Source of the DNA: Mesostigma viride
Lineage: Eukaryota; Streptophyta; Mesostigmatophyceae; Mesostigmatales; Mesostigmataceae
Assembly (NCBI GenBank): GCA_009746045.1
Contig: RPFO01000059.1
Span: 1,869,716-1,933,715, forward strand
Length of the DNA: 64,000 nt
Reading direction: 5' to 3'
The position numbers and the translations under genes were made by a program. Numbering within the stretch: the stretch's first letter is position 1; each line of letters begins with the position of its first letter. Below the pieces are notes generated by a model. That model searched no databases. It was given only the letters and a program-made list of their open reading frames with translations, and was not told the origin of the DNA. Positions 63,610 to 64,000 of this stretch are shown here, in pieces.

Positions 63610-64000
63610 CTGGAAGGAGCACGCCAGGGATGTGTGCGGACAGGCAGGCACAGTGGGGGAATGCACAGAGGGGGAATGTTGGTGTTGGGAGCGACAGCTC
63701 TGGAGAACCCACCACCCAGCTGACAAGCTCGACTGAACAAACACCTCCGAGCATTCGTGCTCCCTTCCTTTGTGATGAGAGGGAAGCTAGCCACAACGGG
63801 AAGACATGGCTGCATCTGGCCAGCACGTTCCTGAACCAACAGCTTGGCACTGGTATTAACCACACCCCCCTTCCACTTCCTTGTCCCTCCACCCTTCTAT
63901 GCGCCTCCCCCACTCACCTGTTTGGCCTGAACACATATTTTTCGACCCCCCACCGAACTTCTTTGGCCCCAACTTATGCAACCCTTTGGCTCCCCCTCGA
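63610..64000 (-). other. Aconitase intron / upstream sequence
   Basis: Upstream of the first visible exon. A GTGAGT donor at about 63913-63918 could end an exon, but the preceding residues do not match aconitase, so I do not call one. Short runs of T and C near 63920-63960 are unremarkable. Confidence 0.4.

Noticed and set aside
63918-64000. Possible further upstream aconitase exon ending before GTGAGT
   Set aside because: The encoded residues do not match the conserved segment that should precede PHDRVNL, and one frame has a stop.

Overview
This is a repeat-dominated stretch of a eukaryotic nuclear genome with one recognisable conserved host gene. That gene is an intron-rich aconitase on the minus strand at 54681-63609, whose 5' end lies beyond the window. 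Short coding exons, GC-rich introns full of simple repeats, and several Ty1/copia and Ty3/gypsy lineages fit a green alga or related protist best. This placement is an inference and I cannot name the species.

Layout. (1) 1-10690 holds two damaged Ty3/gypsy protease/RT fragments on either side of a complete LTR element, Copia-A (760-8611). (2) 10694-26949 is bounded by a perfect 33-bp terminal inverted repeat (TIR) with inverted GTGACACC octamer arrays inside it. It interrupts the gypsy element between gag and protease. It carries smaller insertions: a TTAA-flanked piggyBac-like element, a 2.3-kb element sitting in a 173-bp satellite, and three further inverted-repeat pairs. (3) 26986-35357 is a second complete LTR element, Copia-B, inserted in the gypsy gag at 35363-37026. 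Upstream of gag lie small same-strand ORFs, one with a viroplasmin/RNase H1 hybrid-binding fold. (4) 39254-52662 is a classical Ty1/copia element, Copia-C, with LTRs that look identical. It landed in a LINE fragment and was later split inside gag by a 7646-bp TIR element (44007-51652). The arms of that element are tandem arrays of a 173-bp satellite, and its core carries two divergent genes, one with a PHD-type finger and one with a Tudor-like domain. (5) 52668-53760 is the 3' end of a LINE. (6) 54681-63609 is the aconitase gene; one intron contains a 1.4-kb CCCA/CCAG array.

Most unusual content. Copia-A and Copia-B share a pol order of integrase, then an aspartic-protease-like domain, then RT and RNase H. 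They also share an HGDD box in place of YVDD, a DT(N/Q) protease motif, an extra ORF before gag, and LTRs ending AGTT...AACT. Copia-C, in the same window, has the normal PR-INT-RT-RH order with VDD. The 7.6-kb element pairs satellite-built termini with putative chromatin-reader genes. Together the insertions give a readable relative chronology.

Many apparent frameshifts fall in homopolymer runs, so some genes called broken here may be intact in the organism.
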